Shown here: positions 1-5,150 of the stretch, piece after piece | Numbering within the stretch: position 1 is the stretch's first letter | How the letters are laid out: each line of letters starts with the position of its first letter | Notes under the pieces: generated by a model | Databases searched by the model: none | What the model was told of the DNA's origin: nothing | What the model saw: only the letters and a program-made list of their open reading frames with translations | Assembly (NCBI GenBank): GCA_900550625.1 | Contig: URSW01000129.1 | Coordinates: 1-5,150 of the forward strand | From: an uncultured Eubacteriales bacterium | Lineage (GTDB): Bacteria > Bacillota > Clostridia > Oscillospirales > CAG-272 | Direction of reading: 5' to 3' | Length of the DNA stretch: 5,150 bases | Position numbers and translations under genes: made by a program

Positions 1-543
1 CTTGAGGTGATCTCGTCGCACCGAAGCGAAAACGAGCCGCCGTATCGCGCCACGGTGTATCAGTCCCTTGTGAAGGGGGATCGCTTCGACACGGTGATAC
101 AGAAATCCGTCGAATCGGGCGCGGTGCGGATCGTGCCGGTGCTGACTCAGCGCGCGACCGTCCGATTGACAAGAGCGGATGCGGAGAAAAAGCGCGCGCG
201 CTGGCAGCGGATCGCCGAAGAAGCGGCGAAGCAGTGCGGACGCGCCGTCATCCCCGAGATCGGCGCCCTCATGACATTCCGCGAAGCAATATCGACGGGA
301 GGCGTGCGCCTGTTCTGCTACGAAGGCGAGCGCTGCGTCAGCCTGCGGGGAGCTCTCGCGGGCAGTGCGCCGGAGGGTGAGATCGGTATATTCATCGGTC
401 CGGAGGGCGGATATTCCCCGGAGGAGGCGGAGGAAGCTGCGGCGGCGGGCGCCGTTTCGGTGAGCCTCGGGAAGCGCATCCTCCGGACGGAGAGCGCCGC
501 GCCGTTCGTCCTCGCGTGCCTCTCATACGAATACGAGCTGTAG
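1..543 (+). CDS. rsmE: 16S rRNA (uracil-1498-N3)-methyltransferase RsmE, 5' end outside window
   Basis: RsmE-family SPOUT methyltransferase, which transfers a methyl group from S-adenosylmethionine to N3 of U1498 of 16S rRNA in the small ribosomal subunit. About 180 residues are present against roughly 240-250 for the family, so the N-terminal RNA-binding (PUA-like) part is missing. The reading frame is open to base 1, so the GTG at 7 is probably an internal valine codon and the gene continues upstream. Recognisable family segments are YQSLVKGDRFDTVIQKSVE near the left edge (from about base 58), IGPEGG at 394-411 and LGKRILRTESA at 466-498. The last two form the cofactor-binding knot of SPOUT enzymes. 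The stop is TAG at 541-543. It is separated from the next gene by 530 bases and is probably the end of an unrelated upstream operon. The family call is very secure; the specific U1498 target is inferred from the family. Confidence 0.95.
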   Translation, partial: LEVISSHRSENEPPYRATVYQSLVKGDRFDTVIQKSVESGAVRIVPVLTQRATVRLTRADAEKKRARWQRIAEEAAKQCGRAVIPEIGALMTFREAISTGGVRLFCYEGERCVSLRGALAGSAPEGEIGIFIGPEGGYSPEEAEEAAAAGAVSVSLGKRILRTESAAPFVLACLSYEYEL

Positions 544-930
544 GACGGTACACCCGCGCCCGCGAGGCAGGCGGCGAGGTGATCGAAGAAGCGGCGACGG
601 GATCGGCGATGCAGCGTTAGACCGACGGGCAGCGTGAAACCTATGAGCAGCGGTGGAAAAACCGCAGTCGCGCAGGAAAATTCGACCGTGCGGAGTACAC
701 CTCAACCGCTGAGGCAAATTCCCGGTTACGCACGGCGCGGCTTATAGGCTGTACATAAAAGCCCGCGGCATACCGAGATGCGGCGGCGCGGACGGCATAG
801 GCGCAGCCCCGGCGAAACCGATGCAGCGGACGGCGGCATCGTCGCGCAGCAGACATCAAACGGCACATCGGATACGTTTTTAATGTTGCGGTTCTATGAA
901 CAAACTTTAAATTTTTCGTTTTTCTGCGCA
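544..930. other. Long non-coding stretch after rsmE
   Basis: About 390 bases in which I see no convincing gene. Possible reading frames on either strand give arginine-rich, low-complexity peptides with no recognisable domain and no good ribosome binding site. The left part (to about 880) is GC-rich and the right part is strongly AT-rich. It holds several small hairpins (see 650-767) and a 9-base direct repeat GCGGACGGC at 788-796 and 826-834. No tRNA, riboswitch, RNase P, tmRNA or 6S RNA signature was recognised. It could be a long 3' untranslated region, an unannotated small RNA locus or a decayed gene. Confidence 0.6.
650..767 (+). other. Cluster of small hairpins, possible structured RNA
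   Basis: Four stem-loops follow one another. GCGGT 650-654 pairs with ACCGC 661-665 around a 6-base loop. CGCAGG 671-676 pairs with 686-692 with one bulged G at 688. CCTCA 700-704 pairs with TGAGG 710-714 around a 5-base loop. CGCGGCTT 736-743 pairs with 759-767 with one bulged C at 764 and a 15-base loop. Each stem alone is short enough to occur by chance in GC-rich DNA; the close succession is what makes it worth noting. No known RNA family was recognised. Confidence 0.25.
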
Positions 931-958
931 AAAATCGGAAAAAGCGGCTTCCGTTTTT
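931..958 (+). terminator. Probable intrinsic terminator, possibly bidirectional
   Basis: CGGAA (936-940) pairs with TTCCG (949-953) around an 8-base loop. The stem extends as AAAA 931-934 with TTTT 955-958 across one T-T mismatch (935/954). The T5 run at 954-958 follows the GC part directly, as expected for a rho-independent terminator. The A-run on the left flank would serve the opposite strand. It sits about 390 bases after rsmE and just before the next promoter, so it would insulate the regulator-ftsEX operon from upstream transcription. The GC core is only 5 base pairs, so strength is uncertain. Confidence 0.55.
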
Positions 959-984
959 ATAAATATTCCCGTTTCACTATTGAA

Positions 985-1013
985 TTGTCACAAATAATCG
1001 TGTAAAATATAGT
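985..1013 (+). promoter_or_regulatory. Sigma-A-type promoter for the regulator-ftsEX operon
   Basis: TTGTCA at 985-990 and TATAGT at 1008-1013 each match five of six consensus bases and are separated by the ideal 17 bases. Transcription would begin near 1020, giving an AT-rich leader of about 50 bases. An overlapping alternative, TTGAAT 980-985 with TAAAAT 1003-1008 (also 17 bases apart), is weaker. The surrounding DNA is strongly AT-rich, unlike the flanking genes. This is the only convincing promoter seen before ftsE and ftsX. Confidence 0.7.
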
Positions 1014-1061
1014 GGAGAATATACAATTGATAAACTGCGATATTTTATTATTTTATATATC

Positions 1062-1067
1062 AGGAGG
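1062..1067 (+). promoter_or_regulatory. Strong ribosome binding site of the regulator gene
   Basis: AGGAGG lies 6 bases before the ATG at 1074 and is a full match to the core Shine-Dalgarno sequence. It fixes the start codon of the regulator gene. Confidence 0.9.
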
Positions 1068-1073
1068 AGCAAA

Positions 1074-2159
1074 ATGTCTAACCGATTGTTTCAGGGAATT
1101 ATTCACCAGATGGGCGACGCGGCAAACCGCACGATCGGAGTAATCGACGATACGGGCGTTATAATAGCGTGCAGTGAGCTTGTCAAGATAGGCGAGGCCC
1201 GGCACGGTATCCACGACGAACTTGCTTACACCTCGGATGCGGTCACCGTCGAGGGCTACACATACCGTCCCATCGGAACCGCCGCAAAATGGGAATACAT
1301 CGTTTTCGTCGAAGGTGAGGACGATACGGCGGAGCGTCTTGCCGATATCCTCTCGATCTCTCTTTCAACCATAAAGAACCTCTACGACGAGAAATACGAC
1401 AAGAATTCCTTCATAAAGAACATCATCCTCGACAACATTCTGCCGAGTGACATATACATAAAGGGCAAGGAGCTGCGCTTCAACACCGAAGAGGTCCGCG
1501 TGGTATTCCTCATCAAATTCCTGTCGAGAACCGAAGTGCTGCCGTTCAACATGGTTCAGCAGATCTTCCCCGACAAGAACAAGGATTATGTCATCAGCAT
1601 AAGCGAGCAGGACATCGTTGTCGTCAAGGAGATCAAGGGCGGCACCGACATCCGCGAGATCGAGAAGCTTGCACGTTCGATCGCCGACACTCTCGGCACC
1701 GAATTCTATGCGAAGGTTGCGATCGGCATCGGAACCGCCGTCGACAACATCAAGGATCTTGCGCGCTCCTACAAGGAGGCTCAGACCGCGATCGAGGTCG
1801 GCAAGGTATTCGACACCGAAAAGACGGTCATCAGCTACGAGAACCTCGGCATAGGACGTCTTATCTATCAGCTTCCCACCACGCTCTGCGAGATGTTCCT
1901 CCAGGAAGTATTCAAATACGGTTCTCTCGAAAGCCTCGATCACGAGACGCTCATGACGATCCAGTGCTTCTTCGAGAACAACCTCAACGTGTCGGAGACT
2001 TCGAGAAAGCTCTTCGTACACCGCAACACTCTGGTCTACCGCCTCGAGAAGATCAGAAAGCTGACCGGACTCGATCTGCGTGAATTCGACAACGCCATCA
2101 CGCTTAAGGTCGCGCTCATGGTCAAGCGTTATCTCACAACCAAGCCGGTTAAATTCTGA
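1074..2159 (+). CDS. CdaR/PucR-family transcriptional regulator in the ftsEX operon
   Basis: A 361-residue predicted cytoplasmic DNA-binding regulator with the three-part plan of CdaR-like proteins. Residues about 5-110 resemble a sugar-diacid-recognition-type sensor (GVIDDTGVIIACSE, then KIGEARHG). Residues about 138-246 look like the degenerate GGDEF-like domain of this family (VAIGIGTAVDNIKDLARSYKEAQ); they lack a GGDEF active-site motif, so no cyclic-di-GMP synthesis is expected. Residues about 295-355 are the PucR-type C-terminal helix-turn-helix (NLNVSETSRKLFVHRNTLVY, then RLEKIRKLTG). There is no signal peptide or membrane segment. The start is fixed by AGGAGG. The stop lies 2 bases before ftsE, so the genes are almost certainly co-transcribed. 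CdaR itself responds to sugar diacids, but the ligand and targets here are unknown. Family call secure; a role in division or wall control is inferred only from position. Confidence 0.88.
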   Translation: MSNRLFQGIIHQMGDAANRTIGVIDDTGVIIACSELVKIGEARHGIHDELAYTSDAVTVEGYTYRPIGTAAKWEYIVFVEGEDDTAERLADILSISLSTIKNLYDEKYDKNSFIKNIILDNILPSDIYIKGKELRFNTEEVRVVFLIKFLSRTEVLPFNMVQQIFPDKNKDYVISISEQDIVVVKEIKGGTDIREIEKLARSIADTLGTEFYAKVAIGIGTAVDNIKDLARSYKEAQTAIEVGKVFDTEKTVISYENLGIGRLIYQLPTTLCEMFLQEVFKYGSLESLDHETLMTIQCFFENNLNVSETSRKLFVHRNTLVYRLEKIRKLTGLDLREFDNAITLKVALMVKRYLTTKPVKF

Positions 2160-2161
2160 TC

Positions 2162-2839
2162 ATGATAGATTTCAACAACGTAAAAAAATCCTACCCGAAC
2201 GGTACGCTTGCACTCGACGGCGTGGATCTTCATATCGAGGACGGAGAGTTCGTCTTCATCGTAGGTCATTCCGGAGCCGGAAAAACGACCATGATGAAGC
2301 TTCTTCTGTGTGAAGAAAGACCCACATCCGGAAAGATCACGGTCGGCGACTATGAGCTGAGCACGCTTTCGCGCTTTAAGGTCCCGTACTACCGCCGCGA
2401 GCTCGGCGTTGTGTTCCAGGATTTCCGCCTCTTCCCGAAGATGACCGTTTTCGAGAACGTGGCATTTGCGATGCACGTCGTCGGTACTCCGTCAAGGGTG
2501 ATCAAGCGCCGCGTGCCCGCCATACTCAACACCGTGAATCTGACCGACAAGTTCTCCTGCTTCCCGAACGAGCTTTCGGGCGGTGAGCAGCAGCGCGTCG
2601 CACTCGCCCGCGCCCTTGCGAACAATCCCAAGATCATAATCGCGGACGAGCCCACCGGAAACATCGACCCGCGCATGAGCATCGAGATAATGAACCTCCT
2701 GCTCAAGATAAACAAGCTCGGCAAGACCGTCATCGTCGTTACCCACGAAAAGGGGCTTGTCGATTACTACAAGCAGCGCGTCGTCAAGCTCAACGGCGGA
2801 AAGATCACGGAAGACCGCGTCGGAGGTATGTTCAAGTGA
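2162..2839 (+). CDS. ftsE: Cell-division ABC ATPase FtsE
   Basis: A 225-residue ATP-binding subunit of the FtsEX complex, of normal family length. Visible motifs are Walker A GHSGAGKTT (35-43), Q-loop Gln86 in VVFQDFRLFP, signature LSGGEQQRVALARA (138-151), Walker B IIIADEPTGNID (158-169) with catalytic Glu163, and H-loop His195 in VVTHE. All are intact. The opening MIDFNNVKKSYPNGTLALDG is typical of FtsE rather than of lipoprotein exporters. FtsE works at the inner face of the membrane, where ATP hydrolysis drives shape changes in FtsX. The ATG starts 2 bases after the regulator stop codon and I see no Shine-Dalgarno sequence before it. Translation is therefore probably coupled to the upstream gene. 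Its end overlaps ftsX. Confidence 0.96.
   Translation: MIDFNNVKKSYPNGTLALDGVDLHIEDGEFVFIVGHSGAGKTTMMKLLLCEERPTSGKITVGDYELSTLSRFKVPYYRRELGVVFQDFRLFPKMTVFENVAFAMHVVGTPSRVIKRRVPAILNTVNLTDKFSCFPNELSGGEQQRVALARALANNPKIIIADEPTGNIDPRMSIEIMNLLLKINKLGKTVIVVTHEKGLVDYYKQRVVKLNGGKITEDRVGGMFK
2822..2827 (+). promoter_or_regulatory. Ribosome binding site of ftsX, inside ftsE
   Basis: GGAGGT lies 8 bases before a GTG at 2836 and within the last codons of ftsE. It supports the GTG start of ftsX, which has no in-frame ATG nearby. Confidence 0.85.
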
Positions 2840-3726
2840 GAAGATTCAGTTTGAAATACGCTCTTTCGCAGGCGTTTCAGGGGCTCTGGCGAAACGGAGT
2901 CATGTCGTTTGCTTCGATCGCGGTTCTGATGAGCTGCCTTGTCGTCATCGGCGGCTTTGCGCTCATCGTGCTTAACATAAACCTCAATCTCAACTCCCTC
3001 GGCAATCTCAATCAGATCGTCGTATTCGTAAATGAGGATATGACGGAAGAGGATATCGTCGCCGTCGGAGAGAAGATAGCCTCTCTCGATAATGTGGATA
3101 CCGTCGAGAGAATAACGAAGGACGAAGCTCTGAATCAGCTCCGCGCGCAGGCGGGCGACAAGCAGGATGCCTACGACTACATCACCGACGAAAACAATCC
3201 CCTTGTGGATGAATTCGTGATATCGTACTCCGACCCCGCGAAGGTGGTCGATCTCGACTACGCGCTCAAGCACATGGACGGGATTGCCAAGGTGAACAAC
3301 CGCCTCGACCTCGCGTCGCAGCTCGAGAGCTTCCGCTCCGGAGTGCTCATGATATTCGTATGGTTCCTTGCGGTGCTCATCATCGTCACGGTGTTCATCA
3401 TCGTGAACACGATCAAGCTGTCCGTCTATTCGAGGCGGCACGAGATCACCGTCATGCGCTACGTCGGCGCGACAGGAATGTTCATCGCCGCGCCCTTCAT
3501 CCTTGAAGGAATCATAATCGGTATCTTTTCCGCGATACTCTCATATTTTCTTGAGTGGTATGCGTATTATTATGTTGAACAGAAGATTTCAAGTGACCTT
3601 CAGATGATATCCTTCGTCGGATTTTCGGAAGTATCGGGTTATGTTCTCGGCGGCTTCATCGCCCTCGGAATTCTCACCGGTATCGTAGGAAGCTTACTCT
3701 CGCTGCGCAAATATCTCAAGGCTTAA
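2836..3726 (+). CDS. ftsX: Cell-division membrane protein FtsX
   Basis: A 296-residue membrane partner of FtsE. It has a short cytoplasmic N terminus, a first membrane helix at about 23-47, an extracellular domain at about 48-167, and three further helices at about 169-192, 214-238 and 268-289. This is the FtsX plan. The cytoplasmic motif SRRHEITVMRYVGAT (199-213) between helices 2 and 3 is the family hallmark that contacts the ATPase. In studied bacteria the large external loop binds the coiled coil of a cell-wall hydrolase or its activator, here plausibly the product of the gene at 3846. The start is a GTG overlapping the ftsE stop by 4 bases (GTGA), with GGAGGT 8 bases upstream, so translation is tightly coupled to ftsE. 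Bases 3541-3580 are locally AT-rich but the frame is intact. Confidence 0.96.
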   Translation: MRRFSLKYALSQAFQGLWRNGVMSFASIAVLMSCLVVIGGFALIVLNINLNLNSLGNLNQIVVFVNEDMTEEDIVAVGEKIASLDNVDTVERITKDEALNQLRAQAGDKQDAYDYITDENNPLVDEFVISYSDPAKVVDLDYALKHMDGIAKVNNRLDLASQLESFRSGVLMIFVWFLAVLIIVTVFIIVNTIKLSVYSRRHEITVMRYVGATGMFIAAPFILEGIIIGIFSAILSYFLEWYAYYYVEQKISSDLQMISFVGFSEVSGYVLGGFIALGILTGIVGSLLSLRKYLKA

Positions 3727-3755
3727 CGCGCACCGTGCTCCCTTTTCCGAGCAAA

Positions 3756-3824
3756 GGCGCCCCCTCGCGGCGGCGCCGATGATCTTCTGCGGTTTTCCGG
3801 CGATGTGCCGCCGGGCAAAGCCCG
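3756..3824 (+). other. Two hairpins between ftsX and the hydrolase gene
   Basis: GGCGCC 3756-3761 pairs with GGCGCC 3772-3777. After a C-C mismatch, two more pairs (3763-3764 with 3769-3770) close a 4-base loop. A second stem, CGGGC 3812-3816 with GCCCG 3820-3824, has a 3-base loop and ends just before the ribosome binding region of the next gene. Neither is followed directly by a T-run; the nearest is TTTT at 3793-3796, 16 bases after the first stem. They could attenuate read-through or stabilise mRNA ends rather than terminate fully. No convincing promoter was seen in this 119-base gap, so the hydrolase may be expressed by read-through from ftsX. Confidence 0.4.
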
Positions 3825-3827
3825 AAG

Positions 3828-3835
3828 AAAGGAAG
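3828..3835 (+). promoter_or_regulatory. Probable ribosome binding site of the M23 hydrolase gene
   Basis: AAAGGAAG lies 10 bases before the ATG at 3846. A second purine run, AAGGA at 3839-3843, is only 2 bases from the start and too close to work well. The site is moderate, weaker than those of the regulator and ftsX. Confidence 0.55.
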
Positions 3836-3845
3836 TCTAAGGAAA

Positions 3846-5030
3846 ATGAAAAAAGCAGTTTCAAAAATCAAAACCAAAACCGTACTGTACGCGCTGTGTG
3901 CGATTCTCTGCGCCGCGCCGCTCATGATGTGTCCCCCATCGGTCGAAGCATCGAACGACGCCACCGTGAAGAGCTACAAGGACCAGCTTGCCGATCTTCA
4001 GGCGGAGCAGGACCGTCTCATGACCGAGATAGACTCTCTCCGCAGTCAGGCGGCGCAGAGCGCCGAATACAAGGCAAGCCTCGATCAGCTCGCATCGACC
4101 ACGCAATACAAAATCGTCCTTTCGAACAACCTCCTGACCCAGCTTTCCAATCAGATCTCGATGACCGAGGATTCGATCACCGAAACCGAAGCGCAGATGT
4201 CGGAGACGATGAACAAATACCTTGAGCGCGTGAAGGAAACCTATGAGGACGGCAATGCGTCTTATCTCGAGCTTATCCTCGGATCGCAGAACATCGCGGA
4301 CTTTCTCTCCCGCATAGACAGGATCAATGCGATCCTTGAATACGACCGCTCGCTCATGGACAAATATAATGAGCAGAAGCAATCGCTCGAGGATCAGAAG
4401 AAAGCTCTCGAGAATTCAAAGGCTGCCGAAGAGAAGACAAACGCCGAGCTGGCGGCAGACGAAGCCTCATATGAATCTCTCTCCGCACAGCAGGATGCGT
4501 ATATTTCAAGTCTCACGCAAAGCGCGGAAGACAAGCTTGCAATGTATAACAAGGTTGCGGAGGCAGAACGTCAGCTCAACGCGGAGCTCGAAAGCTACAT
4601 TCAGCAGCAGCAGGCACAGAACCAGGTCATCTACTCCGGTGAAGGCTTTATCCGCCCGATCGCCGGCGGAACCGGATATGTATCCTCGGGCTACGGCTGG
4701 CGCGATCTGTGGGGTCAATCGGATTTCCACGGGGCGGTTGATGTCGCATGCCCTGCCGGTACGCCGATCATGGCATCGAGCGGCGGAACCGTTATACGCG
4801 CGGAATGGCACTGGAGCTACGGAAACTACGTTATAATCGACCACGGAGACGGCATATCGACCCTGTACGCGCACTGCAGCGCGCTGCTCGTCTCGGTCGG
4901 CACGCAGGTAAGCCAGGGCGACACGATCGCACTTGTCGGAATGACGGGCTCCGCCGACGGCAACCACGTCCATGTCGAAGTCCGTATAAACGGTCAGCGC
5001 GTCGATCCCAACGGATATATCGCGTTCTGA
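3846..5030 (+). CDS. Secreted coiled-coil M23 (LytM-type) peptidoglycan hydrolase, likely FtsEX partner
   Basis: A 394-residue exported protein, EnvC/CwlO-like in architecture. The N terminus is a signal peptide: basic residues 1-11, a hydrophobic core at about 13-29, and a likely cleavage after Ala35 in VEA-SND. Residues about 38-255 are rich in Gln, Glu, Lys, Ala and Leu and read as two long coiled-coil stretches. A less regular middle (about 133-160, with YLELILGSQNIADFLSRIDR) is a segment typical of EnvC/PcsB/CwlO-type hydrolases and activators. Residues about 265-394 are the M23 zinc peptidase domain: His295 and Asp299 in HGAVD, His343 in YAH, and His374 and His376 in HVH. These correspond to the LytM metal and catalytic residues and are all present, so the enzyme is probably active on peptide cross-links. 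It acts outside the membrane. Position after ftsEX suggests gating by FtsX. The exact bond cut is unknown. Confidence 0.92.
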   Translation: MKKAVSKIKTKTVLYALCAILCAAPLMMCPPSVEASNDATVKSYKDQLADLQAEQDRLMTEIDSLRSQAAQSAEYKASLDQLASTTQYKIVLSNNLLTQLSNQISMTEDSITETEAQMSETMNKYLERVKETYEDGNASYLELILGSQNIADFLSRIDRINAILEYDRSLMDKYNEQKQSLEDQKKALENSKAAEEKTNAELAADEASYESLSAQQDAYISSLTQSAEDKLAMYNKVAEAERQLNAELESYIQQQQAQNQVIYSGEGFIRPIAGGTGYVSSGYGWRDLWGQSDFHGAVDVACPAGTPIMASSGGTVIRAEWHWSYGNYVIIDHGDGISTLYAHCSALLVSVGTQVSQGDTIALVGMTGSADGNHVHVEVRINGQRVDPNGYIAF

Positions 5031-5036
5031 CGCGCG

Positions 5037-5051
5037 CCCCGGTTTACGGGG
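5037..5051 (+). terminator. Short GC hairpin after the hydrolase gene, weak terminator candidate
   Basis: CCCCG 5037-5041 pairs with CGGGG 5047-5051 around GTTTA, 6 bases after the stop codon. There is no T-run after it, so it is not a standard intrinsic terminator. It may protect the 3' end of the mRNA or be fortuitous. Confidence 0.25.
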
Positions 5052-5061
5052 AGGCGGGAAG

Positions 5062-5133
5062 TCCAGACGGGCAAACACTCAAACGTGTAAGCTAAAGAAC
5101 GGGTGAACGGTCAAACGTGCAAGCGGACGAACG
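5062..5133 (+). repeat. Degenerate tandem octamer repeat, consensus NNNRAACG
   Basis: Nine units of exactly 8 bases run in register from 5062 to 5133. Five match RAACG in the last five positions perfectly (units at 5078, 5094, 5102, 5110 and 5126). The others, at 5062, 5070, 5086 and 5118, differ at one or two positions. A higher-order 32-base period overlies this: bases 5070-5101 and 5102-5133 agree at 24 of 32 positions, including TCAAACGTG-(T/C)-AAGC at 5079-5092 and 5111-5124. A looser A-rich unit (5134) and GGCGGGCG (5142) follow, so the array may continue past the edge. The 8-base unit is not a multiple of three, so it is unlikely to be coding. Function unknown. Confidence 0.75.
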
Positions 5134-5150
5134 AGAAAAAAGGCGGGCGG

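Noticed and set aside
7..9. GTG at 7 as the true start of rsmE
   Set aside because: The frame is open to the window edge and the protein would lack the whole N-terminal domain of the family, so an upstream start is much more likely.
858..881. AAACG (858-862) / CGTTT (875-879) hairpin followed by T residues as the rsmE terminator
   Set aside because: The stem has only two GC pairs and a 12-base loop, and is much weaker than the element at 931-958.
641..1005. Open frames on both strands in the spacer (778-1005 on +, 641-931 and 523-717 on -)
   Set aside because: The peptides are arginine-rich or low-complexity with no recognisable domain, lack good ribosome binding sites, and overlap a terminator-like hairpin and the promoter region.
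985..1008. Pairing TTGTCA (985) with TAAAAT (1003) as a promoter
   Set aside because: The spacer would be only 12 bases. The 17-base pairing with TATAGT at 1008 is far better.
1003..1047. 8-base inverted repeat TAAAATAT / ATATTTTA spanning the -10 region and leader, considered as an operator
   Set aside because: The arms are made only of A and T in a very AT-rich region and lie 29 bases apart, so chance is a sufficient explanation. No symmetric operator core is visible.
1027..1059. Second promoter at TTGATA (1027) with a TATATA-like -10
   Set aside because: Spacing to the best -10 match (1054-1059) is 21 bases, and transcription would begin at or beyond the ribosome binding site.
1365..2021. 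218-residue open frame on the - strand inside the regulator gene
   Set aside because: It lies wholly antisense to a clearly recognisable gene. Its acidic, repetitive peptide is what the complement of that coding sequence gives.
2767..3441. 224-residue open frame on the - strand across ftsE and ftsX
   Set aside because: Antisense to two certain genes. The His/Asp/Glu/Arg-rich peptide has no family resemblance.
3779..4225. 148-residue + strand frame overlapping the start of the M23 gene
   Set aside because: It is out of frame with the signal peptide and coiled coil of the recognisable protein, and its own peptide shows no domain or good ribosome binding site.

Overview
The window looks like chromosomal DNA from a moderately GC-rich member of the Bacillota, most likely class Clostridia. 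The basis is family content: a CdaR/PucR-type regulator of a clostridial style directly before ftsE-ftsX and a secreted coiled-coil M23 hydrolase, plus strong AGGAGG-type ribosome binding sites and a Gram-positive-style promoter. Genus cannot be read from the sequence. All genes lie on the + strand, and no mobile element, CRISPR array, tRNA or rRNA was seen.

Layout: (1) Positions 1-543 are the 3' part of rsmE (16S rRNA m3U1498 methyltransferase); its 5' end lies outside the window. (2) Positions 544-1073 are a non-coding stretch of 530 bases. Its first ~330 bases are GC-rich, with several small hairpins and a hint of 4/8-base spacing of CG dinucleotides. It then becomes AT-rich and holds a likely intrinsic terminator (931-958), a good sigma-A-type promoter (985-1013) and a strong ribosome binding site. 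(3) Positions 1074-3726 are a tightly packed set: the CdaR/PucR-like regulator, ftsE after a 2-base gap, and ftsX overlapping ftsE by 4 bases. (4) After 119 bases with two small hairpins comes a 394-residue secreted protein (3846-5030) with a signal peptide, a long coiled coil and a C-terminal M23/LytM peptidase domain. (5) The last 120 bases hold a weak hairpin and a degenerate octamer tandem repeat (consensus NNNRAACG), running from about 5062 to 5133 and possibly beyond the window.

How the genes fit together: FtsE (ATPase) and FtsX (membrane subunit) form an ABC-type mechanotransmission complex. In other bacteria it does not transport a substrate but switches on a peptidoglycan hydrolase outside the membrane through a coiled-coil partner. 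The M23 protein downstream has that partner architecture and keeps all expected metal and catalytic histidines. It is therefore probably an active hydrolase, unlike the degenerate activator EnvC of E. coli. The regulator sharing the operon is the least explained part: its signal and targets are unknown. No wholly new system is evident. The two observations most worth following up are the 8-base repeat at the right edge and the coupling of a CdaR-like regulator to ftsEX.
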